Shown: positions 57,558 to 64,000 of the stretch, piece after piece
How positions within the stretch are numbered: the stretch's first letter is position 1
Layout: each line of letters opens with the position of its first letter
NCBI GenBank assembly: GCA_020723185.1
Contig: DYJI01000004.1
Span: 186,001-250,000 of the forward strand
Direction of reading: 5' to 3'
DNA length: 64,000 nt
Source: Sideroxydans lithotrophicus
GTDB lineage: Bacteria; Pseudomonadota; Gammaproteobacteria; Burkholderiales; Gallionellaceae
The notes under the pieces: generated by a model
Databases searched by the model: none
What the model saw: the letters and a program-made list of their open reading frames with translations, nothing else
What the model was told of the DNA's origin: nothing
Made by a program: the position numbers and the translations under genes

Positions 57558-57560
57558 GCC

Positions 57561-58397
57561 ATGCAGCTTATCCTGATCAGCGGCCTTTCCGGCTCGGGCA
57601 AGAGCGTCGCCCTCAAGACCCTGGAGGATTCCGGCTTCTATTGCGTGGACAACCTGCCCGCGGAACTGCTGCCCGCACTGATCCAGAACCTGCGCGAAAC
57701 CGGCTACACCCGCGTCGGTGTCAGCGTCGACGTGCGCAGCGGCGGCAGTGTGCACTCCCTGCCGCAGCACATCGACGCGCTCAAATCGCAGAGGGTGGAT
57801 GTGCATCTGCTGTTCCTCGATGCGCAGACCGACACGCTGGTAAAACGTTTCTCCGAGACGCGCCGCCTGCATCCGCTGAACGATGGCGTGCGCACGTTGC
57901 CGGAATGCGTGGCATACGAACGCGAGTTGCTCACCGAGATCGCCAGCATCGGACACCGTATCGACACCAGCGAACTGGGTGCCAATGCCCTGCGCGCCTG
58001 GGTCAAACAGTTCATCGTGCTCGACCGCGCGCGCCTCACTTTGCTGTTCCAGTCGTTCGGCTTCAAGCACGGCATCCCGCTGGATGCCGATCTGGTATTC
58101 GACGTGCGCTGCCTGCCCAATCCGCACTACGATCCGGTGCTGCGCCCGTTGACCGGACGCGATGCGCCGGTGATCGATTTCCTCCAGAACACGGCTATGG
58201 TCGACAAGATGTACGACGACATCCGCCGTTTCGTGGAAGACTGGTTGCCCAACTACATCGCCGACAACCGCAGCTACCTGACCGTCGCCATCGGCTGCAC
58301 CGGCGGGCAGCACCGTTCGGTCTATCTGTCCGAGCGTTTGGCCAGGCACTTCCAGTCACAGCAACAGGTGTTGGTGCGCCACCGTGAACTCTCATGA
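57561..58397 (+). CDS. rapZ: RNase adapter protein RapZ
   Basis: A 278-residue P-loop protein; in enterobacteria it binds GlcN6P and guides RNase E to the sRNA GlmZ. Walker [16 protein letters not shown], a Walker B-like [30 protein letters not shown] and [14 protein letters not shown] are present. Which sRNA it handles here is unknown. It starts 3 bases after hprK. Confidence 0.95.
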   Translation: MQLILISGLSGSGKSVALKTLEDSGFYCVDNLPAELLPALIQNLRETGYTRVGVSVDVRSGGSVHSLPQHIDALKSQRVDVHLLFLDAQTDTLVKRFSETRRLHPLNDGVRTLPECVAYERELLTEIASIGHRIDTSELGANALRAWVKQFIVLDRARLTLLFQSFGFKHGIPLDADLVFDVRCLPNPHYDPVLRPLTGRDAPVIDFLQNTAMVDKMYDDIRRFVEDWLPNYIADNRSYLTVAIGCTGGQHRSVYLSERLARHFQSQQQVLVRHRELS

Positions 58398-58779
58398 GTT
58401 GCACCGCCCCTTCCTGCGCGACCTGAGACCGGGCGACTGGCTCACCCTGCTGGCAGGCGGGCTGTGCATCATCCTGCTCTCCGGCAAGGTGTGGAACGGC
58501 GGCCTCGCCGACACCGCCGTCATCCGTAGCGGCGGCAAGATATTCAGCTCGGTCCCGCTCTCGCGCGACCAGCGCATCGAGGTGCCCGGCCCGCTCGGCA
58601 CCAGCATCATCACCATCGAAAAAGGCAAAGCGCGCATCAGCAGCGACCCCAGCCCAAGGCAGTATTGCGTGCGACAGGGCTGGCTGGAACAGTCTGGCGA
58701 GATCGCGATATGCCTGCCGAACGAGGTCAGCGTGGAACTGACGGGCGGGCAGAAAAGATATGACAGCCTCAACTATTAA
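58384..58779 (+). CDS. NusG domain II-containing membrane protein
   Basis: A 131-residue protein with one transmembrane helix ([18 protein letters not shown]) and a beta-rich external domain like NusG domain II ([28 protein letters not shown]-like segment, [17 protein letters not shown] with a conserved Cys). Start is GTG, overlapping rapZ by 14 bases; a later TTG is possible. The family is often found beside Gx-transporter genes, as here, but its role is not known to me. Confidence 0.75.
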   Translation: MNSHELHRPFLRDLRPGDWLTLLAGGLCIILLSGKVWNGGLADTAVIRSGGKIFSSVPLSRDQRIEVPGPLGTSIITIEKGKARISSDPSPRQYCVRQGWLEQSGEIAICLPNEVSVELTGGQKRYDSLNY

Positions 58780-59299
58780 ACTGAGCACCACCGCCGAGGA
58801 TCACCACCTCGCCAGGATGGCAGCGGTCGCACTCGGCCTGACCGTGCTGGAGAACGCCATCCCATCGCCATTGCCCGGTGTCAAACCGGGGCTGGCCAAT
58901 ATCATCACGCTCATCGTACTGGCCCGTTTCGGCTGGCGCGCAGCGGTGTGGGTGTCGTTGCTGCGCGTGGTCGCCGGCAGCCTGCTGTTCGGGAATTTCC
59001 TAGCGCCGGGATTCTTCCTGAGTTTGAGCGGTGCGCTATGCAGTCTGGGCATGCTCGCGCTCTCCGTCCGCTTGCCACAACGGATGTTCGGCCCGGTCAC
59101 GCACAGCGTACTCGCCTCGTTCGCCCACATCACCGGGCAGATGGCTGTGGTCTATCTGTGGCTCATCCCGCACAGCGGCATCGCCTACCTCATTCCCATC
59201 TTCGCCACTGCCGCGTTGGTATTCGGTACCGTGAACGGATTGGTCGCGGCGAGATTCATGGATAATGACGACAGTCATGTTCCGGAAATCAAGTCATGA
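58760..59299 (+). CDS. Gx-transporter family membrane protein
   Basis: A 179-residue polytopic protein of the family once labelled heptaprenyl diphosphate synthase component I. It has about five helices and the typical LENAIPSPLPGVKPGLANIITLIVL and FGNFLAPGFFLSLSGALCSL segments of this ECF-like group. It overlaps the NusG-II gene by 20 bases and ubiX by four. The cargo is unknown; the synthase label is probably historical. Confidence 0.83.
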   Translation: MTASTIKLSTTAEDHHLARMAAVALGLTVLENAIPSPLPGVKPGLANIITLIVLARFGWRAAVWVSLLRVVAGSLLFGNFLAPGFFLSLSGALCSLGMLALSVRLPQRMFGPVTHSVLASFAHITGQMAVVYLWLIPHSGIAYLIPIFATAALVFGTVNGLVAARFMDNDDSHVPEIKS

Positions 59300-59895
59300 A
59301 GACCATCACGCTCGCCTTCACCGGTGCTTCCGGCTTGCCCTACGGCATGCGCCTGCTCGAATGTCTGCTGCAGTGCGGGCAACGCGTGCATCTTGTTTAC
59401 TCGCAGGCGGCGCAGATCGTCGCCAAGCAGGAACTGGACTTCACCCTGCCCGGCCGCCCGCAGGATGCGGAGCATCTGTTCAAAGAGCGCTTCGGCAGTT
59501 TCAGTGGTGAACTCAAAGTGTTCGGCATCCAGGACTGGTACGCCCCCATGGCCTCCGGCTCCAACCCCGGCGACGGCATGGTGGTCTGCCCCTGCACTAT
59601 GGGCACGCTGGGCAAGATCGCCGGAGGTATCAGCGACGACCTGATCTGCCGCGCGGCCGATGTGATGCTGAAGGAAAAGCGCACGCTGATACTCGCACCG
59701 AGGGAAATGCCATTCTCCGCCATCCATCTGGAGAACATGCTCAAGCTGTCACATGCGGGTGCGGTCATCATGCCACCCAATCCGGGCTTCTATCATCATC
59801 CACAGAGCGTGCAAGCGATGGTCGACTTCGTGGTGGCGCGGATACTGGATCACTTGGGGGTGGAGCAGAACTTGATAGCGAAGTGGGGCGAGTGA
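59296..59895 (+). CDS. ubiX: Flavin prenyltransferase UbiX
   Basis: Makes prenylated FMN, the cofactor of UbiD-type decarboxylases in ubiquinone synthesis. It has 199 residues with the flavoprotein start LAFTGASGLPYGMRLLECLL, the CPCTMGTLGKIAGGISDDLICRAADV segment and LAPREMPFSAIHLENML. No ubiD is in the window. It overlaps the preceding gene by ATGA. Confidence 0.96.
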   Translation: MKTITLAFTGASGLPYGMRLLECLLQCGQRVHLVYSQAAQIVAKQELDFTLPGRPQDAEHLFKERFGSFSGELKVFGIQDWYAPMASGSNPGDGMVVCPCTMGTLGKIAGGISDDLICRAADVMLKEKRTLILAPREMPFSAIHLENMLKLSHAGAVIMPPNPGFYHHPQSVQAMVDFVVARILDHLGVEQNLIAKWGE

Positions 59896-59901
59896 ACGCG
59901 C

Positions 59902-60771
59902 CTAGTCACCGGATCTTTTTTTCAGCGCATCCCCGACCGTCGGATAAAGCAATCTCACCTGCAGCTCGCGCTTCATCCTGACGTTACTCAAGCGCCGCGA
60001 CTCCGCCATGAACGACCACATCGCCGGGGATACCGCCTGCTGCACTTCGGCTCGCGCCAACCTTGGCGGGTGCGGCAAGCCATGCGCATCAGCCACCCGA
60101 TCGAAGTAATCCCCCATCTTCATCTCGTCGTCATCCACAGCGTGGTATACCCGATTGCTCTTGCCGCGACGCAACACGGCAACGATGATGCGCGCCAGAT
60201 CGTCGGCGTGGATGTGGTTGCTGTAACCATCTTCAGCGGCCACTATAGCCGCTGTTCCGGCACGCAGCCTTTCCAGCGGCAACCGTTCAGCCGCATAGAT
60301 TCCCGGCACGCGCAGGATGCTGGCGTGCACACCGTTGCGTCGCGCCCACGCGCGCACCTGCCGTTCTGCGCTCACGCGCAACGCTGCCCGCGCACTGCAC
60401 GGCGCGAGGCGGCGCGTCTCGCTCACAACCTCTCCGCCGCAATCGCCGTACACACCGCTGGTGCTGATGTAGATGAAGTGCTGCGGCAGACTTCCATGCG
60501 ACAGGGCCGACAGCAAGTGTGCGGTACGCGTGTCGCGGCGTGCACCCGGCAGTGGCGGCGCGAGATGGATCACAATATCCGCCACACCACCGATGCGTGC
60601 CAGACACCGCCTGTCATCAAGATCGGCTATGAGCGGCATCGCACCGCCTGCGCGCCAGGCGGCGCTTTTTTCCGGATCGCGCAGCAGCGCATAGAGCCGG
60701 TAACGGTCGCGCAACAGCGGTAGCAGGCGTCGCGCGATATCCCCACAACCGACAAGGAGCAGATTAGTCAT
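59902..60771 (-). CDS. NAD(P)-dependent SDR-type epimerase/dehydratase-like protein
   Basis: A 289-residue extended-SDR-like protein. The Rossmann start is LLLVGCGDIARRLLPLL (a variant of GxxGxxG), and the active-site region is FIYISTSGVYGDCGGE, in which the Tyr of YxxxK is present but the Lys is not obvious. It resembles the YeeZ group. Substrate unknown. Divergent from the ferredoxin-reductase-like gene and convergent with ubiX. Confidence 0.8.
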   Translation of the reverse strand: MTNLLLVGCGDIARRLLPLLRDRYRLYALLRDPEKSAAWRAGGAMPLIADLDDRRCLARIGGVADIVIHLAPPLPGARRDTRTAHLLSALSHGSLPQHFIYISTSGVYGDCGGEVVSETRRLAPCSARAALRVSAERQVRAWARRNGVHASILRVPGIYAAERLPLERLRAGTAAIVAAEDGYSNHIHADDLARIIVAVLRRGKSNRVYHAVDDDEMKMGDYFDRVADAHGLPHPPRLARAEVQQAVSPAMWSFMAESRRLSNVRMKRELQVRLLYPTVGDALKKRSGD

Positions 60772-60814
60772 TCGGTGATTATGCGTTAAAATCGCGCCCT
60801 TTATTCAAACCGGA

Positions 60815-61843
60815 ATGCGCCCCATGAGCTTCAAGACCACGATACAGCCCAGCCAGCACTCTTTCCCCGTTGCGGAAGGTGAGACCATTCTGGAGGCCGC
60901 GCTCGAGCATGGTCTGGTGTTGCCCTACAGCTGCCGCAACGGCGCATGCGGCGTTTGCAAGGGCAAGGTGCTGGAAGGCAAGGTCGATTTCGGCGATCAC
61001 CAGTCTTACGCGCTGACCGATGAGGAGAAGGCCGAGGGAATGGCGCTGTTCTGTTGCGCAAAGCCTTTGTCGGATGTGGTGATCGAGAGCCACGAGGTGA
61101 CGCGCGCGCAGGACATCCCGGTGAAGATGCTGCCCTGCCGCGTGGAGAAGATGGAGAAGCTGGCCGACGACGTGATGGCGCTCTTCCTGAAATTGCCGGC
61201 GAACGAGCGTTTGCAGTTCCTCGCCGGCCAGTACATCGACATCCTGCAGAAGGACGACAAACCGCGCAGTTTCTCGCTGGCCAATGCGCCACACGACGAC
61301 GGCCTGCTGGAGCTGCACGTGCGCTACATCCCCGGCGGCACGTTCACCGAGCATGTGTTCCACACCATGAAAGAACGCGACATCCTGCGCATCAAAGGGC
61401 CGTTGGGCACTTTCTTCCTGCGCGAGGATTCAAATAAGCCCATCGTGTTCGTGGCCAGCGGCACCGGCTTCGCGCCGGTCAAAGCCATCATCGAGCATGC
61501 GATCAAGATCGGCTTCAAACGCGAGATGCACTTCTACTGGGGCGTACGCAAGGCTGCCGACCTGTACATGCTGGACAAGATCCGCGCATGGGAAGCGCAT
61601 GGCATCAAGTTCACACCGGTGGTATCGGACGAAGCGTGGGAGGGACGTTCCGGTTTCGTGCATCAGGCGGTCCTGGAGGACTTCACCGACCTGTCCGGCT
61701 ACGATGTGTATGCCTGCGGCGCGCCGGTGGTGGTGGAAGCGGCGCACACCGACTTCACAGCACAGCGCGGCCTGCCGAACAGCGCCTTCTATTCCGACGC
61801 CTTCACTTTCGCGCCGAAGAGCCCGGCTCAGCCAGCTGCGTAG
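60815..61843 (+). CDS. [2Fe-2S]/FAD/NAD(P)H oxidoreductase (CDP-6-deoxyglucoseen-reductase type)
   Basis: A 342-residue electron-transfer flavoprotein. The N-terminal plant-type ferredoxin domain has C-x4-C-x2-C plus a fourth Cys (YSCRNGACGVCKGK ... LFCC). Then a FAD domain with RSFSLANAPHD (RxYS-like) and an NAD(P) domain with GTGFAPVKAIIEHA and YACGAPVVVEAA. It is of the kind that feeds electrons to oxygenases or dehydratases, so it could serve the orphan Rieske oxygenase at 14 kb; this is a guess. A second ATG at 60824 is possible. Its 3' end overlaps hemY on the other strand by 41 bases. Confidence 0.88.
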   Translation: MRPMSFKTTIQPSQHSFPVAEGETILEAALEHGLVLPYSCRNGACGVCKGKVLEGKVDFGDHQSYALTDEEKAEGMALFCCAKPLSDVVIESHEVTRAQDIPVKMLPCRVEKMEKLADDVMALFLKLPANERLQFLAGQYIDILQKDDKPRSFSLANAPHDDGLLELHVRYIPGGTFTEHVFHTMKERDILRIKGPLGTFFLREDSNKPIVFVASGTGFAPVKAIIEHAIKIGFKREMHFYWGVRKAADLYMLDKIRAWEAHGIKFTPVVSDEAWEGRSGFVHQAVLEDFTDLSGYDVYACGAPVVVEAAHTDFTAQRGLPNSAFYSDAFTFAPKSPAQPAA

Positions 61844-62996
61844 CCAGCTGGTAATACTTGAAGGCATCATCCGGCTTCTGTTGCTTCTCGGCCAGATGCG
61901 CCAGAGCCGTATAGGCATCGCGGCTGGGTTGCAGACTGATGCTGGCATCCAGATAGCTCTGCGCCTTGCCCCATAGTTCCTGATGCAGGCACAGCTTGCC
62001 CAGTGTCAGCATCAGGCCCGCATCGTCATGGTGTTCCTTCAGCCAGGCTTCCGCCTGTTCGATCTGTGCCACTACGCTACCTTCACGGCAATCGCCGTAC
62101 AGCGCGACCAGTCCGCTATCCCACTCGGCGTCCAGCGTCTCGGCAAGTATCTTGCGCGACATCGCGCATTCGCCAAGACGCATGAAGGTGCGCGCCGCTT
62201 CGGCGGCGATGCGCGGTTGATGCCGGAACTCGGCCGGCATGCCCTTCCACACCGCGCGCAGCGATTTGCCATCCTCCGCGCAGGCACGCAGTTTCTCCAG
62301 CCACGCCTGCTGTCGCATCTGCTCGGCCATGGGCCGATGGGATACGTTGCGTTTTTCGAGCTGGTTGGCGACTTCCAGCACCGCATCCCAGTTGCGCGCC
62401 TGCTGTTGTGCCTTCAGTTCCAGTGTCAGGGCACCGACATGTTTGCGTTGCGCATTGCCCGGCAGCGCCTTTAGCGCGCCCAGCGCCTTTTGCGGCTGGC
62501 GCTGTTCCAGGTCGAACTGTGCCTGAGCCATCAGCCGCAGCGTATCGTCCCCCGGCGATTTTCCCTGTGCGGATCGCAAGTGGGCATCGCGTTTGTCGAA
62601 TTGGCGCAACTCGTTTGCGGCGCGCGCCGCCAGGATGGCGTTGAGCGCCGTGCTTTCTCCCAGCGCGATCGCGCGCTCGGCCTCTCTTTCCGCCACGGCG
62701 TAACGCCCCTCGAAGTAAGCAGTCAATGCAGCCAGCATCGCCGCCCGCCCCTTCTTCTGCGCACGTTCGGCGCGGAAGCGGCGCACGAAATCCGGCAAGG
62801 TCAACGCGCCGATCAGCAGGCGCAACGACATATACGCACCGGCCAGAACCAATAGTTGCGCCAGGATGAACATGGTGAGCGAAAGCTCTACGCGCCAGGG
62901 TGCATAGACCAGCAACACATAACCGGGATTGCGGGCGAAAACGGCGAATCCGGCCGCCACGGCGAACAATGCCAGCAACCAGAACAGCAACCTCAT
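61803..62996 (-). CDS. hemY: HemY-like TPR membrane protein
   Basis: A 397-residue inner-membrane protein of the HemY N-terminal family linked to late heme biosynthesis by gene order. Two N-terminal helices (LLFWLLALFAVAAGFAVFA and LSLTMFILAQLLVLAGAYMSL) are followed by TPR-like repeats. It is not the protoporphyrinogen oxidase also called HemY. It overlaps hemX by four bases. Its last 41 bases lie antisense to the reductase gene. Confidence 0.93.
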   Translation of the reverse strand: MRLLFWLLALFAVAAGFAVFARNPGYVLLVYAPWRVELSLTMFILAQLLVLAGAYMSLRLLIGALTLPDFVRRFRAERAQKKGRAAMLAALTAYFEGRYAVAEREAERAIALGESTALNAILAARAANELRQFDKRDAHLRSAQGKSPGDDTLRLMAQAQFDLEQRQPQKALGALKALPGNAQRKHVGALTLELKAQQQARNWDAVLEVANQLEKRNVSHRPMAEQMRQQAWLEKLRACAEDGKSLRAVWKGMPAEFRHQPRIAAEAARTFMRLGECAMSRKILAETLDAEWDSGLVALYGDCREGSVVAQIEQAEAWLKEHHDDAGLMLTLGKLCLHQELWGKAQSYLDASISLQPSRDAYTALAHLAEKQQKPDDAFKYYQLATQLAEPGSSARK

Positions 62997-64000
62997 TTCG
63001 CGCTCCGCTCCTGCGCAGCGCGATAGTTGCGCACGGCATCCAGCGTGGGACTGATGTCCGGCACGTCGACAGCGATCGTGGCGGCTGACAGTTTCTTCAC
63101 CTCACCCAGCACCTGCTGCGTTGCACGTGCCGTGTTGTCGCAATAGCGATCCAGCCATAACCGCACGGTCTTCAGCTCGCGACGGAAGCCGGCCTGGTCG
63201 TGCGTCATCATGGCCAGTTTGGCCGTCAGCAAACGCAGTTTCACGTTCTCGCGCATGAAGAAGGACTGTTCGGGAGACAGCAGCGGCAATTCCTGCTGGC
63301 GGGTGTCCTCGATGCGTATGAGCTGGCGCAACTCCTGCCACAGCTCATGCCAGAAACGTTGCCACGCATTCCCCTCGGCCGGCTCTGCCGCGACCGTCTT
63401 CGCCCTGGCGGGCGGGCGCACATCCTGCGCCAGCGGCAAACCATCCACCGCGATGATGATGCTTTCCAGTTGCCTGCTCAATTCCGGCTGGTCCACCTCC
63501 GGCAGCGCTCGAAGATGCTCGATATCGCGCCCGATACGTTTGCGCAATTCAGCCAGGCCGGGCCGGTCCAGACGCTGCAACCGGCTTTCCGCATTCTGCA
63601 TGGCGATCAATGCCGCCTTGACGTTGGCGGACAGTCGCAACTGCTGGTCCGCCACCAGCAACACCTGTTCGACATCGGCCAGCACGCCGACATCGCGGTT
63701 GCTGGAGATGTCCTGATACAGCGCATCCAGCACCGCGCGCTGTGCCTGTGTCTCGGCGAAACGGTTCTCCAGCAGACTCAACTTGCCGCCAAGATCACGC
63801 ACCTGCTCCTGGCTTTGCGCCAGCAAGGTCTGGTTCGCCTGATTGCTGCCCGACACTTCGGACAGGCGCTGTGCGACCATCTCCTCCAGCTGATTGATGC
63901 GCCTGTGTGCATCCAGCCATTGCCAGATGAAGACCACCACCAGCACCGCCAGCGTGAGCTGGGTGAGCGACATGCGCGACACCACCGACACCACGCGCCC
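62993..64000 (-). CDS. hemX: HemX-like protein (5' end probably beyond window)
   Basis: A HemX-family inner-membrane protein, often misnamed uroporphyrinogen-III methyltransferase. One helix (LTLAVLVVVFIWQWL) precedes a coiled coil (INQLEEMVAQRLSEVSGSN region) and the helical HemX domain (DVGVLADVEQVLLVADQQLRLSANV, FFMRENVKLRLLTAKLAMMTHD). The frame is open to the window edge. A GTG at 63994 is the first start inside, but the true start may lie further right. Normally preceded by hemC and hemD. Confidence 0.9.
   Translation of the reverse strand, partial: GRVVSVVSRMSLTQLTLAVLVVVFIWQWLDAHRRINQLEEMVAQRLSEVSGSNQANQTLLAQSQEQVRDLGGKLSLLENRFAETQAQRAVLDALYQDISSNRDVGVLADVEQVLLVADQQLRLSANVKAALIAMQNAESRLQRLDRPGLAELRKRIGRDIEHLRALPEVDQPELSRQLESIIIAVDGLPLAQDVRPPARAKTVAAEPAEGNAWQRFWHELWQELRQLIRIEDTRQQELPLLSPEQSFFMRENVKLRLLTAKLAMMTHDQAGFRRELKTVRLWLDRYCDNTARATQQVLGEVKKLSAATIAVDVPDISPTLDAVRNYRAAQERSAK

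Noticed and set aside
56169-58349. Open frame of 726 codons on the minus strand
   Set aside because: It is fully antisense to ptsN, hprK and rapZ, has His/Gln/Arg-rich low-information sequence and no recognisable motif; a typical high-GC shadow frame.

Overview
The window looks like the chromosome of a high-GC betaproteobacterium of the order Nitrosomonadales, most likely a relative of Gallionella/Sideroxydans. The reasons are the housekeeping gene orders (tRNA-Tyr/Gly/Thr-tuf; mlaFEDCB-murA-hisG-hisD; kdsD-kdsC-lptCAB-rpoN-hpf-ptsN-hprK-rapZ; hemX-hemY) and a Cyc2-like fused cytochrome-porin. The assignment is inference from gene content. No plasmid, phage, IS element or CRISPR array is visible.

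Layout. 1-0.6 kb (minus): 5' end of tuf, preceded by three tRNA genes behind a strong promoter with a GC-rich discriminator. 0.6-2.8 kb: radC and a translationally coupled kinase with a degenerate cyclase domain. 3.0-10.9 kb (minus): a compact operon of folE2, a class-I glutamine amidotransferase, 7Fe ferredoxin fdxA, an AddB-like nuclease, an AddA-like helicase-nuclease and a small BFD-type [2Fe-2S] protein. 10.9-13.9 kb (minus): xseB-ispA-dxs. 14.0-16.4 kb (plus): Rieske oxygenase, DMT transporter and a STAS-like protein. 16.5-23.2 kb (minus): rpmB-rpmG, and mlaFEDCB-murA-hisG-hisD.

23.3-37.0 kb (plus) is the main accessory block. It is a tightly overlapped MSHA-like type IV pilus/type II secretion assembly operon: NtrC-family regulator, MshM-like ATPase, secretin, MshN-like TPR protein, MshE-like ATPase, MshG-like platform protein, a PilM-PilN-like composite, PilO-like and MshK-like proteins, a PilX-like 570-residue protein and a prepilin. 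The regulator and the secretin are each broken by one extra C in a C tract (C6 and C11). Two paralogous pilins lie apart at 47.3-48.8 kb, each behind a candidate sigma-54 promoter. The first has a consensus IHF site and is divergent from a multi-membrane-spanning histidine kinase. The sigma-54 gene rpoN is at 54.3 kb. This suggests, without proving it, one dispersed regulon in which the kinase and the NtrC-type regulator drive sigma-54-dependent pilin expression.

37-43.9 kb: cysS and glnS (minus), then secreted envelope genes (a TPR protein, an L,D-transpeptidase, a cyclophilin) and lpxH (plus). 44.0-47.1 kb (minus): the Cyc2-like cytochrome-porin with its own promoter, a perfect 20-bp palindrome upstream and a strong UUCG-loop terminator, then the kinase. 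48.9-64 kb: a CPA2 cation/proton antiporter, Kdo synthesis and LPS transport, sigma-54 and nitrogen-PTS genes, a small NusG-II/Gx-transporter pair, ubiX, an SDR enzyme, a ferredoxin-reductase-type flavoprotein, and hemY-hemX running off the right edge.

The best candidates for something not yet described are the dispersed, homopolymer-interrupted MSHA-like pilus system with its sigma-54/IHF pilin promoter, and the Cyc2-like gene with its palindromic operator. Two copies of an inverted heptad-repeat element (one in frame inside the addA-like gene, one at the lpxH start) are also unusual.
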